Part shown: piece after piece, positions 50,505 to 61,029 of the stretch
Layout of the letters: the number at the start of each line of letters is the position of its first letter
Position numbering within the stretch: position 1 is the stretch's first letter
NCBI GenBank assembly: GCA_902779575.1
Contig: CACZBW010000006.1
Span: forward strand, 1-64,000
Reading direction: 5' to 3'
From: an uncultured Lachnospiraceae bacterium
GTDB lineage: Bacteria; Bacillota; Clostridia; Lachnospirales; Lachnospiraceae
Length of the DNA: 64,000 nt
The notes under the pieces: model-generated
The model's database searches: none
Told to the model about the DNA's origin: nothing
The model's input: the letters and a program-made list of their open reading frames with translations, nothing else
Program-made: the position numbers and the translations under genes

Positions 50505-53251
50505 ATTCTCTCCACTATATCTGTTTCTTCCGCTTCAGAATCTTCGCTTCCGGCAGGCAGCTCCTCTGCCTCCGTTTCTTCTGCCGCGGAGCCTTCTCTT
50601 CCGGCAGACGTTTTCCCTGCCCGGGCTTTTTCCTCTCCCGGCCGTTCATCCCGCTTTCCGCCGCGGGCAGAGCCGCGCTTTTTCCTGCCTTCCGCCGCGA
50701 AAGACAGAAGGTACAGGGCCGCGCATACAAGAGACAGCAGGGCACCTTCCTTCATGCCGTCCGGAACGTAGGTAAGCAGGATCTCATGTTTTCCCGCGCT
50801 GAGCGGAAGTCCCATAAGGGCGGATCCGATCGGATCGGCGTCAACCGTCTCACCGTCCACGGTACATTTCCAGTTCCTGTCATAGGGAACCGTAATCAGC
50901 AGCTCCGCGTCATCCGGAGCTTCAATTGTTCCGCTGAGACGATTCCCCTCAGCTTTTACGTTCTCCAGCTGATGTGCGGACAGATATTCTATGACTGCCT
51001 TCTCCGCGGCATCCGGGCAGGTGTAGACGGACGCTTCCTTCTTGCCGGACGAATTCAGCTTGACCGTAAAGGAAGCATCCCGGCTGCCATCGCAGGAAAA
51101 AACCGAATACAGGTGGTCCGTATAAGTCGTATAGGTTTTGGTAAATTCCGGGGTCGTAAGTTTCATTTCCTTGACCCTCGAAGGCAGATAGATGTAAACC
51201 TGTTTGCCCTCCGGAATCCGGATCCCGTTCGAAACCCCTTCTTCCAGGGAAATGTACCTGTCCAGACGGAAGATATCTTCCATCCCTGTGGCCAGGCGGA
51301 CAAAGGCGTTCTGCACCTCAATGGGCGTTCCCTGTTCGATATCCCAGTCCACCAGCTCTCTGTTCGCAAGGAAACCGATCGCGAGGGCGTCGTCATTCCG
51401 GTAGACCGTCAGGTTCCCGTCGTCCGTCACCGGCTCCATCCCGTAGAAGCTGCTGCCTGTTCCGTGGGCGGACAGCACGTACTTTATGCCGAGCACATCG
51501 TTCATCAGCTCCGTCACGCCGTTATAGCCGTTCTTGTTGGTCCTTGCCTCGATCCCGAGCCGGTCGCAGAAATCCGTCACGGAAGCCTGCATGGTGGAAT
51601 TAAACATTACAAGGGCTTTCCCGCCGCAGAACATGGTGACGTTCCGCATCCTCTGCGCGTCCACCTCCGACCTGTACCAGGAACTGTCCCCGACCTCAGC
51701 CATCAGGCTCTTATAGGAAGCCTGGTCCTTCAGGTAGATATCCCTTGTGACAGAATCATTGCAGATAATCCCGTAAACCGCGCCTGCCCCCGCTTCCACC
51801 ACAAGGAAGCCGGACAGAAGAAAGGCGTACAGTTCCCTCTTCATGCGGCTGATGCGGACGATCAGAAGAAGGCCGGAATAAATGCACAGAAGAAGAAGCG
51901 TGATGATGTAAGTCTCATTCGTGTAGGCCTCCCCTTCGTAATTTTCTCCGAGCTTCAGGATAAAAACCGTCAGGGTAAATGCGACGGGCAGCGCACCGCT
52001 GACAAGAATCTTCCACAGAGCCATGGAAGGAATATCGGCGGAGGCGTCGAAGCACATGACCAGGATTACCGCCACATACAGAAAAGCGAAGCGGTTCGGA
52101 ATCCCGTTCTGCTGATGAAAACCGTGCCAGATATAATTGAGCACATTGAGCGAAAAGCTCAGGACCAGAAACGCCGTCAGGGCGAAGTATGCCGCCTTCT
52201 CCCTCAGCCGGATCCTGCGGTCCAGCAGGTAGAGGATCACCAGCAGGAAGACAGAAACGCCGCAGTAGGCGTTCAGACCGACCTGGGAATTCGCGATATT
52301 GATCGGGGGAATCCCCGCAAAATGCGCCATGACAAGGTCCAGAAAACTGTCATAGAACTTGATCACAGTCGGGAATTTGTTGCTCTGCATGGACTCGGAG
52401 ATGGTCAGCGCCCGGTAGGCCGGGAACAGCACCAGGGCTCCCATGCCGCCCGCAAGCAGAGAAAACCAGCCGAAGCGGAAAAGCCTCGCAAGGAAAAGCT
52501 TCAGGGAGGAAAAGCCCGCCGAGATCATGCATACGAGAAAATACAAAACCGCAAAGATGCAGAGCATAAAACCGATATAGTAATTGCACCAGAGCCCGTA
52601 AAAGAGAGCCAGCCCGTAGAGCCGACCGTCAGAAGAATCATCCCGGATTCCCCTCTTCCAGCTGCCGGGGCTTCCGCTCCCGCTTCCCGCCGGAGACGGA
52701 GCCTGAGACATCGCCTTCAGGCCGCAGATCTGCTCGATCCCCTTCATGATCAGCGGAAGCATGGCGATGGAGTCCAGCCACATCAGATTAAAATAATAGC
52801 CGATCAGGAAGAAGCTCAGGGCGTACATGGTACCGAAGGCCACGGGAAATGCGCCGGACTTTCTGTTCCTGCTGTAGAGATACCAGGTGAAAGTGCCGCC
52901 GCACAGACCGATCTTCAGAAGGATCACAAGATCCATGAAATCGCACACGTTGGCGGTCGGAACCAGGATCAGCAGGAAATTGACCGGACTTGCCAGATAA
53001 TAGGCCCAGGTCGCCCAGAAATTGTAACCCAGTCCTGCCGAAAACGAATACAGAAGCGAATCGCCGCTGACCAGCTTCTCATGAAAATCCGTATAGAACG
53101 GAAGATACTGGTGCAGGGAATCGATAATGAGAACCGTCCCGTTCCCGGCCGGCCACACCCCGATCACTATAAATCCGATCAGCATAAATAGAGCGGAAAT
53201 CAGAAATCCAATCCAGAAATACCTGACGCCCGTATGTTTCCCAGTCCGCAT
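50501..53251 (-). CDS. YfhO family multi-pass membrane protein
   Basis: 916 residues of the YfhO family, GT-C glycosyltransferase-like membrane proteins; B. subtilis YfhO modifies lipoteichoic acid. About 12 helices cover residues 10-470 (YFWIGFLISALFMLIGFIVI, YLASPVNFLLILVPTANVCD). The first loop has TVLIIDSLHQYLPFYTDFHE, where the DxxHQY aspartate is the candidate catalytic residue. A large extracytoplasmic domain follows (SSWYRSEVDAQRMRNVTMF), and a final helix leads into a highly charged low-complexity tail (residues 850-916). Overlaps murB by 4 bases. The nearest good binding site is GGAG about 12 bases before the ATG. Confidence 0.88.
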   Translation of the reverse strand: MRTGKHTGVRYFWIGFLISALFMLIGFIVIGVWPAGNGTVLIIDSLHQYLPFYTDFHEKLVSGDSLLYSFSAGLGYNFWATWAYYLASPVNFLLILVPTANVCDFMDLVILLKIGLCGGTFTWYLYSRNRKSGAFPVAFGTMYALSFFLIGYYFNLMWLDSIAMLPLIMKGIEQICGLKAMSQAPSPAGSGSGSPGSWKRGIRDDSSDGRLYGLALFYGLWCNYYIGFMLCIFAVLYFLVCMISAGFSSLKLFLARLFRFGWFSLLAGGMGALVLFPAYRALTISESMQSNKFPTVIKFYDSFLDLVMAHFAGIPPINIANSQVGLNAYCGVSVFLLVILYLLDRRIRLREKAAYFALTAFLVLSFSLNVLNYIWHGFHQQNGIPNRFAFLYVAVILVMCFDASADIPSMALWKILVSGALPVAFTLTVFILKLGENYEGEAYTNETYIITLLLLCIYSGLLLIVRISRMKRELYAFLLSGFLVVEAGAGAVYGIICNDSVTRDIYLKDQASYKSLMAEVGDSSWYRSEVDAQRMRNVTMFCGGKALVMFNSTMQASVTDFCDRLGIEARTNKNGYNGVTELMNDVLGIKYVLSAHGTGSSFYGMEPVTDDGNLTVYRNDDALAIGFLANRELVDWDIEQGTPIEVQNAFVRLATGMEDIFRLDRYISLEEGVSNGIRIPEGKQVYIYLPSRVKEMKLTTPEFTKTYTTYTDHLYSVFSCDGSRDASFTVKLNSSGKKEASVYTCPDAAEKAVIEYLSAHQLENVKAEGNRLSGTIEAPDDAELLITVPYDRNWKCTVDGETVDADPIGSALMGLPLSAGKHEILLTYVPDGMKEGALLSLVCAALYLLSFAAEGRKKRGSARGGKRDERPGEEKARAGKTSAGREGSAAEETEAEELPAGSEDSEAEETDIVERI

Positions 53252-53266
53252 ATCTACATGTAACTC

Positions 53267-56200
53267 CTAATCCGTTTTTTCCTGCTTCTCCTCCCGGGCA
53301 GGCACCGGAACCGCCCTGCCCAGAGACAGCGAATAGAGGAAGCTTTCCTTTACCTTTTTTCCGGTCAGAGACTCCAGCGCTTCCCTGTAAAGGTCAAACT
53401 GGGTCTGATAACGGCGCACAAGGCTCTCTTCATCCCCCTCTAAGGCGCGGTCGGTCTTATAATCGACCAGAACGATGCCGTCTTCCTCGAAAAAGTAGGC
53501 GTCGATGATTCCCTGCACCAGAACGGTCTCCCCGGGATCCCAGCTGTCTTTCAGACGGTCCGCCTTCATGCCTGTCACAAAAGGCATCTCCCGGTAAAGC
53601 ATGCCCTTCTCCTGAGCCAGCCCCATCCGCCGCGCAAGATCTGACTGCAGAAAACGCTTCAGGGGATAAGGTCTTATCAGCGCCGCCTCATCTTTCTGGA
53701 TTTTATCACATCTGACCATAGTTTCCAACTGTCTGGCGACGGCATCCTCCTCCCGGCCCAGCCGGAAGTCGAAATCCGCAAGGAACATATGATAAAGGGT
53801 TCCGGTCACAGCACCGCTTACCGTCTCTGTCTCCGGCTCCTCTTTCATGAATTCCGGAACCGGATAATCAGCCGGCGGATCCTCCCGCCTTCCCGGCGAA
53901 GCGGAAATCTCCCCGAGAGGCGCCGCTTCCTCTTCCAGTTCTCTTCGCTCCATCTCCGCCTCGTAACCGATCATTTTCAGTTCCGAAACCGATACCTTTC
54001 CGGGGATGCTCCCGTGTCCGGGGTAGCGGTAGGCGGAGCTGAGCGCTGTCTCAAGTTCCTTCTTTACCCGGGGATCATAGACCGTTCCGGGATCAAATAT
54101 ACCGAGCCGGACACGGTCCCGCTCTGCTTCCTGCTCCCTCTCAAGGGCTCCTCTGAGGATCTCCGCCCCCGTACGGATCCGGAAGCCTCCCGGCAGTTCA
54201 AAGACCGGGTTCTCTTCCGTCAGCCCGGGCAGTCCGGGAAATGCTTCCTCCAGAAAACCCTGTTCCCTCTTATGCCGCAGCAGAGCAGCAAATACCCATT
54301 CCAGCATGGAACCCGCCCCCTGGATCATGGAGAAAGAGAGCTTCTCCGTTTCCTGACGGCGCGCTGTCCCCAGCTTCTTCGCAAAGGCCGCCCGGTCCCT
54401 GACACAGCCGGTAAGAATCAGCTTCTCCTTTGCTCTTGTCATGGCAACATAGAGAATACGCAGTTCTTCGCCCAGATTGTCCAGATCGATCTTCGCCGCG
54501 ATGACCTTTTTCATCAGTACCGGCTTTTCCAGACGCAGCCCGGGATCTATGAAATTGATTCCCGCGCCGAGAGAAGCGTGCAGCAGCAGAGGGCCTCTCG
54601 TATCCATCCGGTTGATGCCGGCTCCGAGACCGCTTACGAATACGATCGGGAACTCCAGACCCTTGCTGCGGTGAATCGTCATAATCCGGACCAGGTTCTC
54701 ATCCTCCTGCGCGATCCCCGCCTCCCCGAAATCCACCTCGAACTTTTTCAGCTTCTCAATATATCGGATAAAATGGAACAGGCCCTTATAACTGGTCTTC
54801 TCATAGGCGATCGCCTTCTCGACGAGCATATCCAGATTGGCCTTTTTCTGCAGGCCGTCAGGCCCCGCCGCAGCCGCGTCCCCGTATCCCGTCTCATCAA
54901 GGATCTTCCAGAGAAGAAGATGGATCGGCAGATCGCAGACCCGCTCCCTGAGAGAAGAAAAAACAGCCGAAAAACGCGCCAGTTTGTCCGTCAGGCGCTT
55001 CTGATCCCCTTCCGGAAAGCGGGCATCCGGCCTGTCCGCGTACCCGGACAGCCAGCAGTTCACGCAGTCATATAGCGGTTCCTTCGGAAAAGCGATCCGC
55101 AGCATGGCCAGCTCATCGTCTGTCAGGCCCCCGACGGGGGAGCGCAGCACTGCGGCCAGCGGGATATCCTGCCGGGGATTGTCTAAAATCCGCAGGCAGG
55201 ACAGAACCGTCCGTACCTCCTCGGCTGAAAAGTATCCTGTTCTGGAACCGGAACGGTTGGGAATCCCGTTCTTCGTTAGTACTTCGGAAAATGTCCGGGC
55301 CCAGCTGCCGGCCGTACGGAGCAGGATCACGATGTCGCCGTAACGGGCGGGGCGGTAAGCGTTCAGCCCCTCGTCCCAGACCGGAAGCTTTCCCGCAATC
55401 TGCTGGATGCGCTGCGCTGTGACAGCCGCTTCGAGCTCTTTCCTGTCCTTCTCTTCTGTGTCCGGAAGCCGGCCTGCTCCGGAGGAGCTTTCGCCGGAAG
55501 CGGTACTGTCCGGCCCCGCTTCCTGCCCGGCCGGACTTCTGTCTGCGGAATCTGCTCCCCGGTCACCGGAAGCAGACGCCTTGCCATCTGCATGCGCTCC
55601 GAATCTCGTTTCCCGCGTACCGGCCCCGGATTCCGCCTCCTGCGGACCGGAAATCTGCTCCGCCGGATCCACGAGGATCAGTTCCGCTTCAAAGTCGGAA
55701 AGCTCCGTTCCCTCCGGCAGGGCCGGGAAGGCCTTTCCCGCCTCCAGCGCTTCCGCCGGCCCGTAGGAGATCCCCCCGATCTCCTTTCTCATAATCTGTC
55801 GGAAAACCAGGTTGACGGAATCCAGCACCCCGGCGCGGCTCCGGAAATTCTTATGAAGGTCAATCCGCCTGCAGGGTCCGTCCTCATCCTCCGGATAGCT
55901 GTCGTACTTCTCCATGAATATGCCGGGCTCCGCCATGCGGAACCGGTAAATGCTCTGCTTGACATCACCGACCATGAAACGGCCGCCCTCCCGCGGATCC
56001 TCCCGTGAAACGCTCCTGAGCAGCAGCTCCTGAACCGGATTTGAATCCTGATATTCATCGATATAAACTTCCTGGAAATACTCCCTGTATTCCCGCGCGG
56101 CAGGGGTAAGAAGAAAGAACCCGTCCCCGGAAGGAAGCGGGGATCCGTCCTCCCCCGTCTTAAGCAGAACCCGCACTGCCGCGTGCTCCACGTCCGAAAA

Positions 56201-57400
56201 GTCCAGGATGTTTTTCTCTTCTTTTGCCTGATGGAAACGCAGCTCGAACAGGTCTGTCATCCGGACCAGCACATCCATAAAGCGCCCCGCCCCGAGGCGG
56301 AATTCCTCCTCCAGTTCCGGGGGAAGGGAAAAATACTCTTTTCCAATCTTAACGACGGCTTCTTTGACCTTATTCCTGAGGTCTTTCACATACTCCCGCA
56401 GCTGCGGATCGGCAGCCGGATCTTTCTTTCCCGACAGGGTCTTCCATTTCAGCCCGGAAAAGCAGCGCTGGAAACCGGCATAACTGCCGCAGGTCCTGAG
56501 GCGGCCAAGCAGATCCAGATCGCTTTCCAGGGCGGGAATATACACCGAAGGACCGCCTTCCCCGCGGGAGATCCGCAGAAGCTGGTGAATAAGATCTTCC
56601 ATATCCGCAAGGCGCATGCCCGCGTAGTCCAGAAGCAGTTCCATCCAGGACGCTTCCTCGCAGCTGACAGCTGCTCCTTCCCCGGACGCTTCCGCAGACC
56701 TGTCAGCTGCTCCTTCCCCGGGCGCTTCCTTGCAGCAGACAGCTGCTCCTTCCCCGGGCGCTTCCGCAGATCTGTCAGCTTCTCCTTCCGTCTGCATCTC
56801 CCGGTATGCCTGCGCGCAGCTTTTTCTCCAGAGCGCGGGAAAAGGGTGTGCCATGGAAAAAATATAAAACTCCTCGATAAAGCTCTCCAGCTTCCGGTCA
56901 TCCTTTCCCGCCGCGTAGCAGCGGGAAAACTCCAGGAAATCCTCGTCAGCGGATTCATAGAGTTCTTCCAGGACCAGGCCCGCCGCCTCCGACCGCATCA
57001 GCTTCAGCTCCCCTTCGTCCCCGATCCGGAAAGCCGGATCCAGCCCGATCTCACTGTAGTGATCGCGGATCAGATCCAGACAGAAGCTGTCGATGGTCTG
57101 GATATGGTCGTTGTGAAGAAGGGACATCTGACGGATGGCCGCCGGATTCTCCGGATCCTTTTCAAGCGCCTGCGTCACTGCCTCGCGGATCCGCTCCCGC
57201 AGCTGCGCGGCAGCCGCGTTCGTAAATGTGACAACCAGAATCCGGTCCAGGCTGAGCGGATTATCCCTGTCCAGAATCCTTCCGAGAATGCGCTCCACCA
57301 GGACAGCCGTCTTGCCTGATCCCGCGGCCGCGGCGACCAGCAGATTCTGCTGCCTGGATCGGATTACCTGTTTCTGTTCATCGGTCCATCTGTCCGTCAT
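53267..57400 (-). CDS. addA: ATP-dependent helicase/nuclease subunit A
   Basis: 1377 residues. UvrD-type helicase with Walker A VAAAAGSGKTAVLVERI, GDVKQSIYRFR and TIHRSKGLEFPIVF, then a C-terminal RecB-like nuclease: VTGTLYHMFLADFDF and the GIVLVDYKTD motif. AddAB processes double-strand breaks toward a Chi-like site for RecA loading. Residues 205-255 hold a 12-residue repeat (EAPGEGAADRSA / EASGEGAAVSCE) absent from most AddA, and the linker near 590-650 is low-complexity. The ATG overlaps the addB stop (ATGA); only a weak GGTGA precedes it, so translation is coupled. Confidence 0.96.
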   Translation of the reverse strand: MTDRWTDEQKQVIRSRQQNLLVAAAAGSGKTAVLVERILGRILDRDNPLSLDRILVVTFTNAAAAQLRERIREAVTQALEKDPENPAAIRQMSLLHNDHIQTIDSFCLDLIRDHYSEIGLDPAFRIGDEGELKLMRSEAAGLVLEELYESADEDFLEFSRCYAAGKDDRKLESFIEEFYIFSMAHPFPALWRKSCAQAYREMQTEGEADRSAEAPGEGAAVCCKEAPGEGAADRSAEASGEGAAVSCEEASWMELLLDYAGMRLADMEDLIHQLLRISRGEGGPSVYIPALESDLDLLGRLRTCGSYAGFQRCFSGLKWKTLSGKKDPAADPQLREYVKDLRNKVKEAVVKIGKEYFSLPPELEEEFRLGAGRFMDVLVRMTDLFELRFHQAKEEKNILDFSDVEHAAVRVLLKTGEDGSPLPSGDGFFLLTPAAREYREYFQEVYIDEYQDSNPVQELLLRSVSREDPREGGRFMVGDVKQSIYRFRMAEPGIFMEKYDSYPEDEDGPCRRIDLHKNFRSRAGVLDSVNLVFRQIMRKEIGGISYGPAEALEAGKAFPALPEGTELSDFEAELILVDPAEQISGPQEAESGAGTRETRFGAHADGKASASGDRGADSADRSPAGQEAGPDSTASGESSSGAGRLPDTEEKDRKELEAAVTAQRIQQIAGKLPVWDEGLNAYRPARYGDIVILLRTAGSWARTFSEVLTKNGIPNRSGSRTGYFSAEEVRTVLSCLRILDNPRQDIPLAAVLRSPVGGLTDDELAMLRIAFPKEPLYDCVNCWLSGYADRPDARFPEGDQKRLTDKLARFSAVFSSLRERVCDLPIHLLLWKILDETGYGDAAAAGPDGLQKKANLDMLVEKAIAYEKTSYKGLFHFIRYIEKLKKFEVDFGEAGIAQEDENLVRIMTIHRSKGLEFPIVFVSGLGAGINRMDTRGPLLLHASLGAGINFIDPGLRLEKPVLMKKVIAAKIDLDNLGEELRILYVAMTRAKEKLILTGCVRDRAAFAKKLGTARRQETEKLSFSMIQGAGSMLEWVFAALLRHKREQGFLEEAFPGLPGLTEENPVFELPGGFRIRTGAEILRGALEREQEAERDRVRLGIFDPGTVYDPRVKKELETALSSAYRYPGHGSIPGKVSVSELKMIGYEAEMERRELEEEAAPLGEISASPGRREDPPADYPVPEFMKEEPETETVSGAVTGTLYHMFLADFDFRLGREEDAVARQLETMVRCDKIQKDEAALIRPYPLKRFLQSDLARRMGLAQEKGMLYREMPFVTGMKADRLKDSWDPGETVLVQGIIDAYFFEEDGIVLVDYKTDRALEGDEESLVRRYQTQFDLYREALESLTGKKVKESFLYSLSLGRAVPVPAREEKQEKTD
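56649..56790. repeat. 36-bp tandem repeats inside addA
   Basis: Three to four in-frame copies of CAGCTGCTCCTTCCCCGG-type units encode 12-residue blocks whose tails alternate between VCCK/VSCE and DRSA. Located between helicase motifs, probably in a surface loop. Confidence 0.8.
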
Positions 57401-60400
57401 GTTTCACCATTTTCCTGTATGCTCAGCCGCATGGCCTGCCAGAGGGCGCCTTTCTCCCAGTGCTTCAGATCCCTGTAGCCCATATTCTCCCGGGAAGGAT
57501 CAAACCTGCACACGTCCCTGTAAAGGCAGTAGTCGCATGCCGTCCGCGTCCCGTCCCGGAGCGGGGAGGGGCTGATCTCCCCTTCAAAAACCGACTTTCC
57601 CAGTTCCGCCATCTTTCTGCGTGAACGCGCGCGCAGAAGCTCCATCTGTTCAGAGTTTACTGTGCGGGAATAGGAATTCGGCTGTCCGTCCTTATTTAAA
57701 GTTACCGGGATCACGCGGGATTTTCCCTGCAGGTTCCGGTCCAGCCTGCCGAGCACTTCCGGATCATCATTCACCAGGCCGTCCACCTTCATGTCCTCCA
57801 GACGGTCCTCATCGGGATCCGCGTAAGGATCCCATTTCAGGATAGGGTCCTTCATCTGGTAGTAGAAGATGCCCGCACAGACGATCTTCTCTCCGCGGCG
57901 GGCAAGCTCCTCCATCTGGGAAGCCGCGTCCATATAGACGATCAGCTGCATCTGTTCCCCCGCCCAGAATTCATTCAGGTCAAATTTCTTCATCCCTGTC
58001 TTGTAATCCGTCACCTTCACGTAGAGCACCCTGTGCTCCCGGTCTTCTGAAAGATCGATCCGGTCGATCCGCCCGTGCAGACGCATCTTCCTGCCTTCTC
58101 CCAGGTCGATGCTGACCGCGGCAAGATCCTTAAGGGAATCGAATCCGATCTCGAAAGAGGACGGCTCAAACAGACCTGCCGATATCTGTTTCTGCATGGC
58201 CCAGACAGACCGTTTCAGGATCTGGTCCAGTCTCCCGGTCAGCGCTCCGTATCTGGCCGTAGAAGAAAAGATCCCGGAAGACGTGCTTTCGATTACCTCG
58301 CGCAGGGCTTCGCCGGCCCACTTTTCCCGGACCTCGTCCGGCAGATCCCTCCAGCCGTATTCTTCGCTGGCAGACACCCTCCTGCAGAAGATCTCGGCCG
58401 CCCTGTGAAGAATGCTGCCGACGTCCGCTGCCCGGACCTCGTATTCCTCCCGCTCCTCCAGTCTCAGTCCATAGCTGAGGAAATGGGCGCAGGCACAGCC
58501 GGCAAATGTCTCCAGCCGCGTCACGGAGCCTTCAAGAACTTCCCCGTAAAGGCCCGCCGCGAGATCCCTGCTCAGGGCAGTTTTCTGCTTTTCTCTCTCC
58601 CTCTCTCCCAGAATGGCTTCCTCCGCCTGAGGGGCAGCCATCCTGATCATGGTCAGCGCTCTGTCGGCATACGGACCGTCCGGCAGGTAAAGCTTCATCA
58701 GTTCCCTGACAGAGGCGATTCTGGCCGGCAGCTCCTTTCCTTCTCCTCTTCCGACCGCGGCCAGTTCAGAGGCAAGAACCGGAAGCCCGGTCCGCGGGGA
58801 CGTAACAAGCCGGTAGGGATCCCTGCCGGGTCCCGGCAGTATCTCCGCCTCCGGAAAGAGTTCCCGGATCTGGCCGGCCAGATAAGAAGGCCGCATCTGT
58901 CTGCCGTCGCTCCCGACCGCAGACCAGGACAAAACCAGCATCTTTTCCGGCTTTGTCAGCATCAGGTAAAGGTAAAACTCCTGTATGTTCGCCTGTTCTT
59001 TTGCCGTCGGCGCCAGCCTGACGCCGCTCATTTTCAGGAACTCCCGTTCCATATCCGTAAGGATGCCGCCCTGCGTTCTGCGCCGCGGAATGTACTCGTC
59101 GTTAAGCCCGAGGAAAAAAATAACGCTCACCTGGTTCAGCCTGCTTCTCTCCAAGTCTCCCACGTGCACTTCATCGATCCCGGGCGGAATAATCCCGATC
59201 CTGGCCTCCGAAAAACCTGCCTCCAGAATCTTCTCAAACTGTCTCCTTGTGACGCTCTCCCCGCCGGTCAGGCTGACCGCCTCATCGAGAACCGAAGCAA
59301 TCACGCCTGTTACCTGATCATACTCGCGGGCCCGGTCCTGCTCCCCTCTCTCCTGCGCCTTTTCCTTCAGAACGGCAAGCTTCCCCGGTATTTTGAAAAG
59401 CGTCAGCATCTCCCAGAGCGCCTTCGAATAGGCGCGGACCGTGTTCTTTCCCCTGCGCATCTCTTCCGCAAAGGGACCGAATTTCTCCATGAATTCCGCG
59501 CGCAGGCGCTCAGCCTCCGCGGTCTTCTCCGCGTCCATGGTTCGCGTCTGCCTTGTCCAGGGTTCCATCCAGGCCCGGCGGCCCCTGATCCCCGCAGCCA
59601 GCAGATAGTTTTCCAGGAAGTCCGTCTCCTGCGGACCGGAGAAAATAAAACCTGTGCGGAAGAGCCGCATCATACTCTCATAACTGAAATTGGAATCCAG
59701 CGCCGCACATGCAGCGGATACAAACTCAAAAGCCGGATTCAGTACGACATTGACGGACTGGTCGATAAAGAACGGGATCTCATAACGGCTGAAAATCCTG
59801 CGGGCATACTCCGAATAAGCGGGAAGGCTGCCGCAGACGACGGCGATATCCCTGTAATGCAGGCCGTGCCGTTTTGTAAGCGTATCGATGGCAGCCGCCG
59901 CGGCCAGAACCTCTTCGGCCGGGTCAGCGCAGGGACGCAGGCTGATCTGTCCGGTGTAAGCTCCCGCAAAAGCTGCTCTTTTCCCCATCCGGAGCAGATG
60001 CTTCTCCAGATACTCCAGTTCCGAACCTTTCTTCAGCCGGCCGTATCTTCCGTCCGGCAGAAGCGGCTCCTCGTCCACCTCTGTTCCCGCGTCATAAGCG
60101 CTTCTGATCAGCGCCTGTATCGTCCGTTTGGAGAGGGCGAAAAGATCATGATCCGCCGCCGCCCTTTCCGCCGTCTCTCTCCAGCTTCCCCTTTTCCACA
60201 GGTTCAGCTCCCCGGCGGGCAGGGTCACTGTAACCGTAATATCGCCGGCGAGGGGAAAGAGGGTCGTCAGAACATCCAGCTGGGCGGGAGTAAAGCCGGT
60301 ATATCCGTCCAGAAAGATCCCGCAGCCCTTCAGAAGCCGGGAAGACGGAGCCTTCTCGCACAGAAGCTGGGGCAGCATCTGCGCGGTGATAAAACGGTCT

Positions 60401-60936
60401 TCCTGATAACGGAGAAAGGCCTTCTGAAGTGCAAGAATCTCCCGCAGTTTCCCTGCCAGGGCAGGACGGCTTCCTGCGCCGTGTCCCTCAGGCTTCTCAA
60501 TCTTCTCAAGGATCTGCTCCAATTCTTTTTCCCCGATCCCGTACTGATCCAGCTCCGACAGGATGGACTTCAGCTCATCCAGACATCCGGGCCTGTCCAG
60601 AACCCCGGACAGCAAAGAAAGACCGGACGCCTCCCTGGCTGCGATCAGCCTCAGCAGAAGGCTCTTCCCGGTCTCGGTAAGAACCGTCCTCTTCTTCACC
60701 CCGGTCTCTTCAAATACCCGGTAAGCCAGCCTGGTAAAGCTGAGGACATCGATATTCAGGATTCCGTGCACCGGACTGAGCTTCACCAGCTCTTTCTGCG
60801 TCTGCATGGTAAACTGTTCCGGTACCAGTATGATATAACGCCTGTCAGGATGCTCCCCCGCCTGCCGAAGAGCCGTCTCGAACAGGAGACGGCTCTTGCC
60901 TGCGCCGGAAGACCCCAGTATGAATCTCAACGCCAT
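57397..60936 (-). CDS. addB: ATP-dependent helicase/deoxyribonuclease subunit B
   Basis: 1179 residues. N-terminal P-loop GSSGAGKSRLLFETALRQAG; C-terminal nuclease with LHGRIDRIDLSEDREHRVLY and VKVTDYKTGMKKFDLNEFW. The four iron-sulphur cysteines are one in LETFAGCACAHFLSYGL and three in TACDYCLYRDVCRFDP. AddB recognises Chi-like sites and partners AddA. GAGGAT precedes the ATG. Transcribed ahead of addA with a 4-base overlap. The 93-base gap before the YARHG gene shows no terminator that I can see. Confidence 0.96.
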   Translation of the reverse strand: MALRFILGSSGAGKSRLLFETALRQAGEHPDRRYIILVPEQFTMQTQKELVKLSPVHGILNIDVLSFTRLAYRVFEETGVKKRTVLTETGKSLLLRLIAAREASGLSLLSGVLDRPGCLDELKSILSELDQYGIGEKELEQILEKIEKPEGHGAGSRPALAGKLREILALQKAFLRYQEDRFITAQMLPQLLCEKAPSSRLLKGCGIFLDGYTGFTPAQLDVLTTLFPLAGDITVTVTLPAGELNLWKRGSWRETAERAAADHDLFALSKRTIQALIRSAYDAGTEVDEEPLLPDGRYGRLKKGSELEYLEKHLLRMGKRAAFAGAYTGQISLRPCADPAEEVLAAAAAIDTLTKRHGLHYRDIAVVCGSLPAYSEYARRIFSRYEIPFFIDQSVNVVLNPAFEFVSAACAALDSNFSYESMMRLFRTGFIFSGPQETDFLENYLLAAGIRGRRAWMEPWTRQTRTMDAEKTAEAERLRAEFMEKFGPFAEEMRRGKNTVRAYSKALWEMLTLFKIPGKLAVLKEKAQERGEQDRAREYDQVTGVIASVLDEAVSLTGGESVTRRQFEKILEAGFSEARIGIIPPGIDEVHVGDLERSRLNQVSVIFFLGLNDEYIPRRRTQGGILTDMEREFLKMSGVRLAPTAKEQANIQEFYLYLMLTKPEKMLVLSWSAVGSDGRQMRPSYLAGQIRELFPEAEILPGPGRDPYRLVTSPRTGLPVLASELAAVGRGEGKELPARIASVRELMKLYLPDGPYADRALTMIRMAAPQAEEAILGEREREKQKTALSRDLAAGLYGEVLEGSVTRLETFAGCACAHFLSYGLRLEEREEYEVRAADVGSILHRAAEIFCRRVSASEEYGWRDLPDEVREKWAGEALREVIESTSSGIFSSTARYGALTGRLDQILKRSVWAMQKQISAGLFEPSSFEIGFDSLKDLAAVSIDLGEGRKMRLHGRIDRIDLSEDREHRVLYVKVTDYKTGMKKFDLNEFWAGEQMQLIVYMDAASQMEELARRGEKIVCAGIFYYQMKDPILKWDPYADPDEDRLEDMKVDGLVNDDPEVLGRLDRNLQGKSRVIPVTLNKDGQPNSYSRTVNSEQMELLRARSRRKMAELGKSVFEGEISPSPLRDGTRTACDYCLYRDVCRFDPSRENMGYRDLKHWEKGALWQAMRLSIQENGET

Positions 60937-61029
60937 ATTTCATCCTCGTGATTGTAATCCGTTCCGCCCGCTGCAGCCGGGCCCGGATGCACGGACGCTT
61001 CCGCGCTCAGGGCTCTGTGCCTTATCCGG

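Noticed and set aside
50405-53191. A 928-codon plus-strand ORF opposite the YfhO-family gene
   Set aside because: Antisense shadow of a clear membrane protein gene; composition is arginine/histidine-rich with no family resemblance.
58075-60951. A 958-codon plus-strand ORF opposite addB
   Set aside because: It lies fully antisense to addB, which has clear family motifs; the long open frame is a by-product of GC-rich codon use. No domain or start signal seen.
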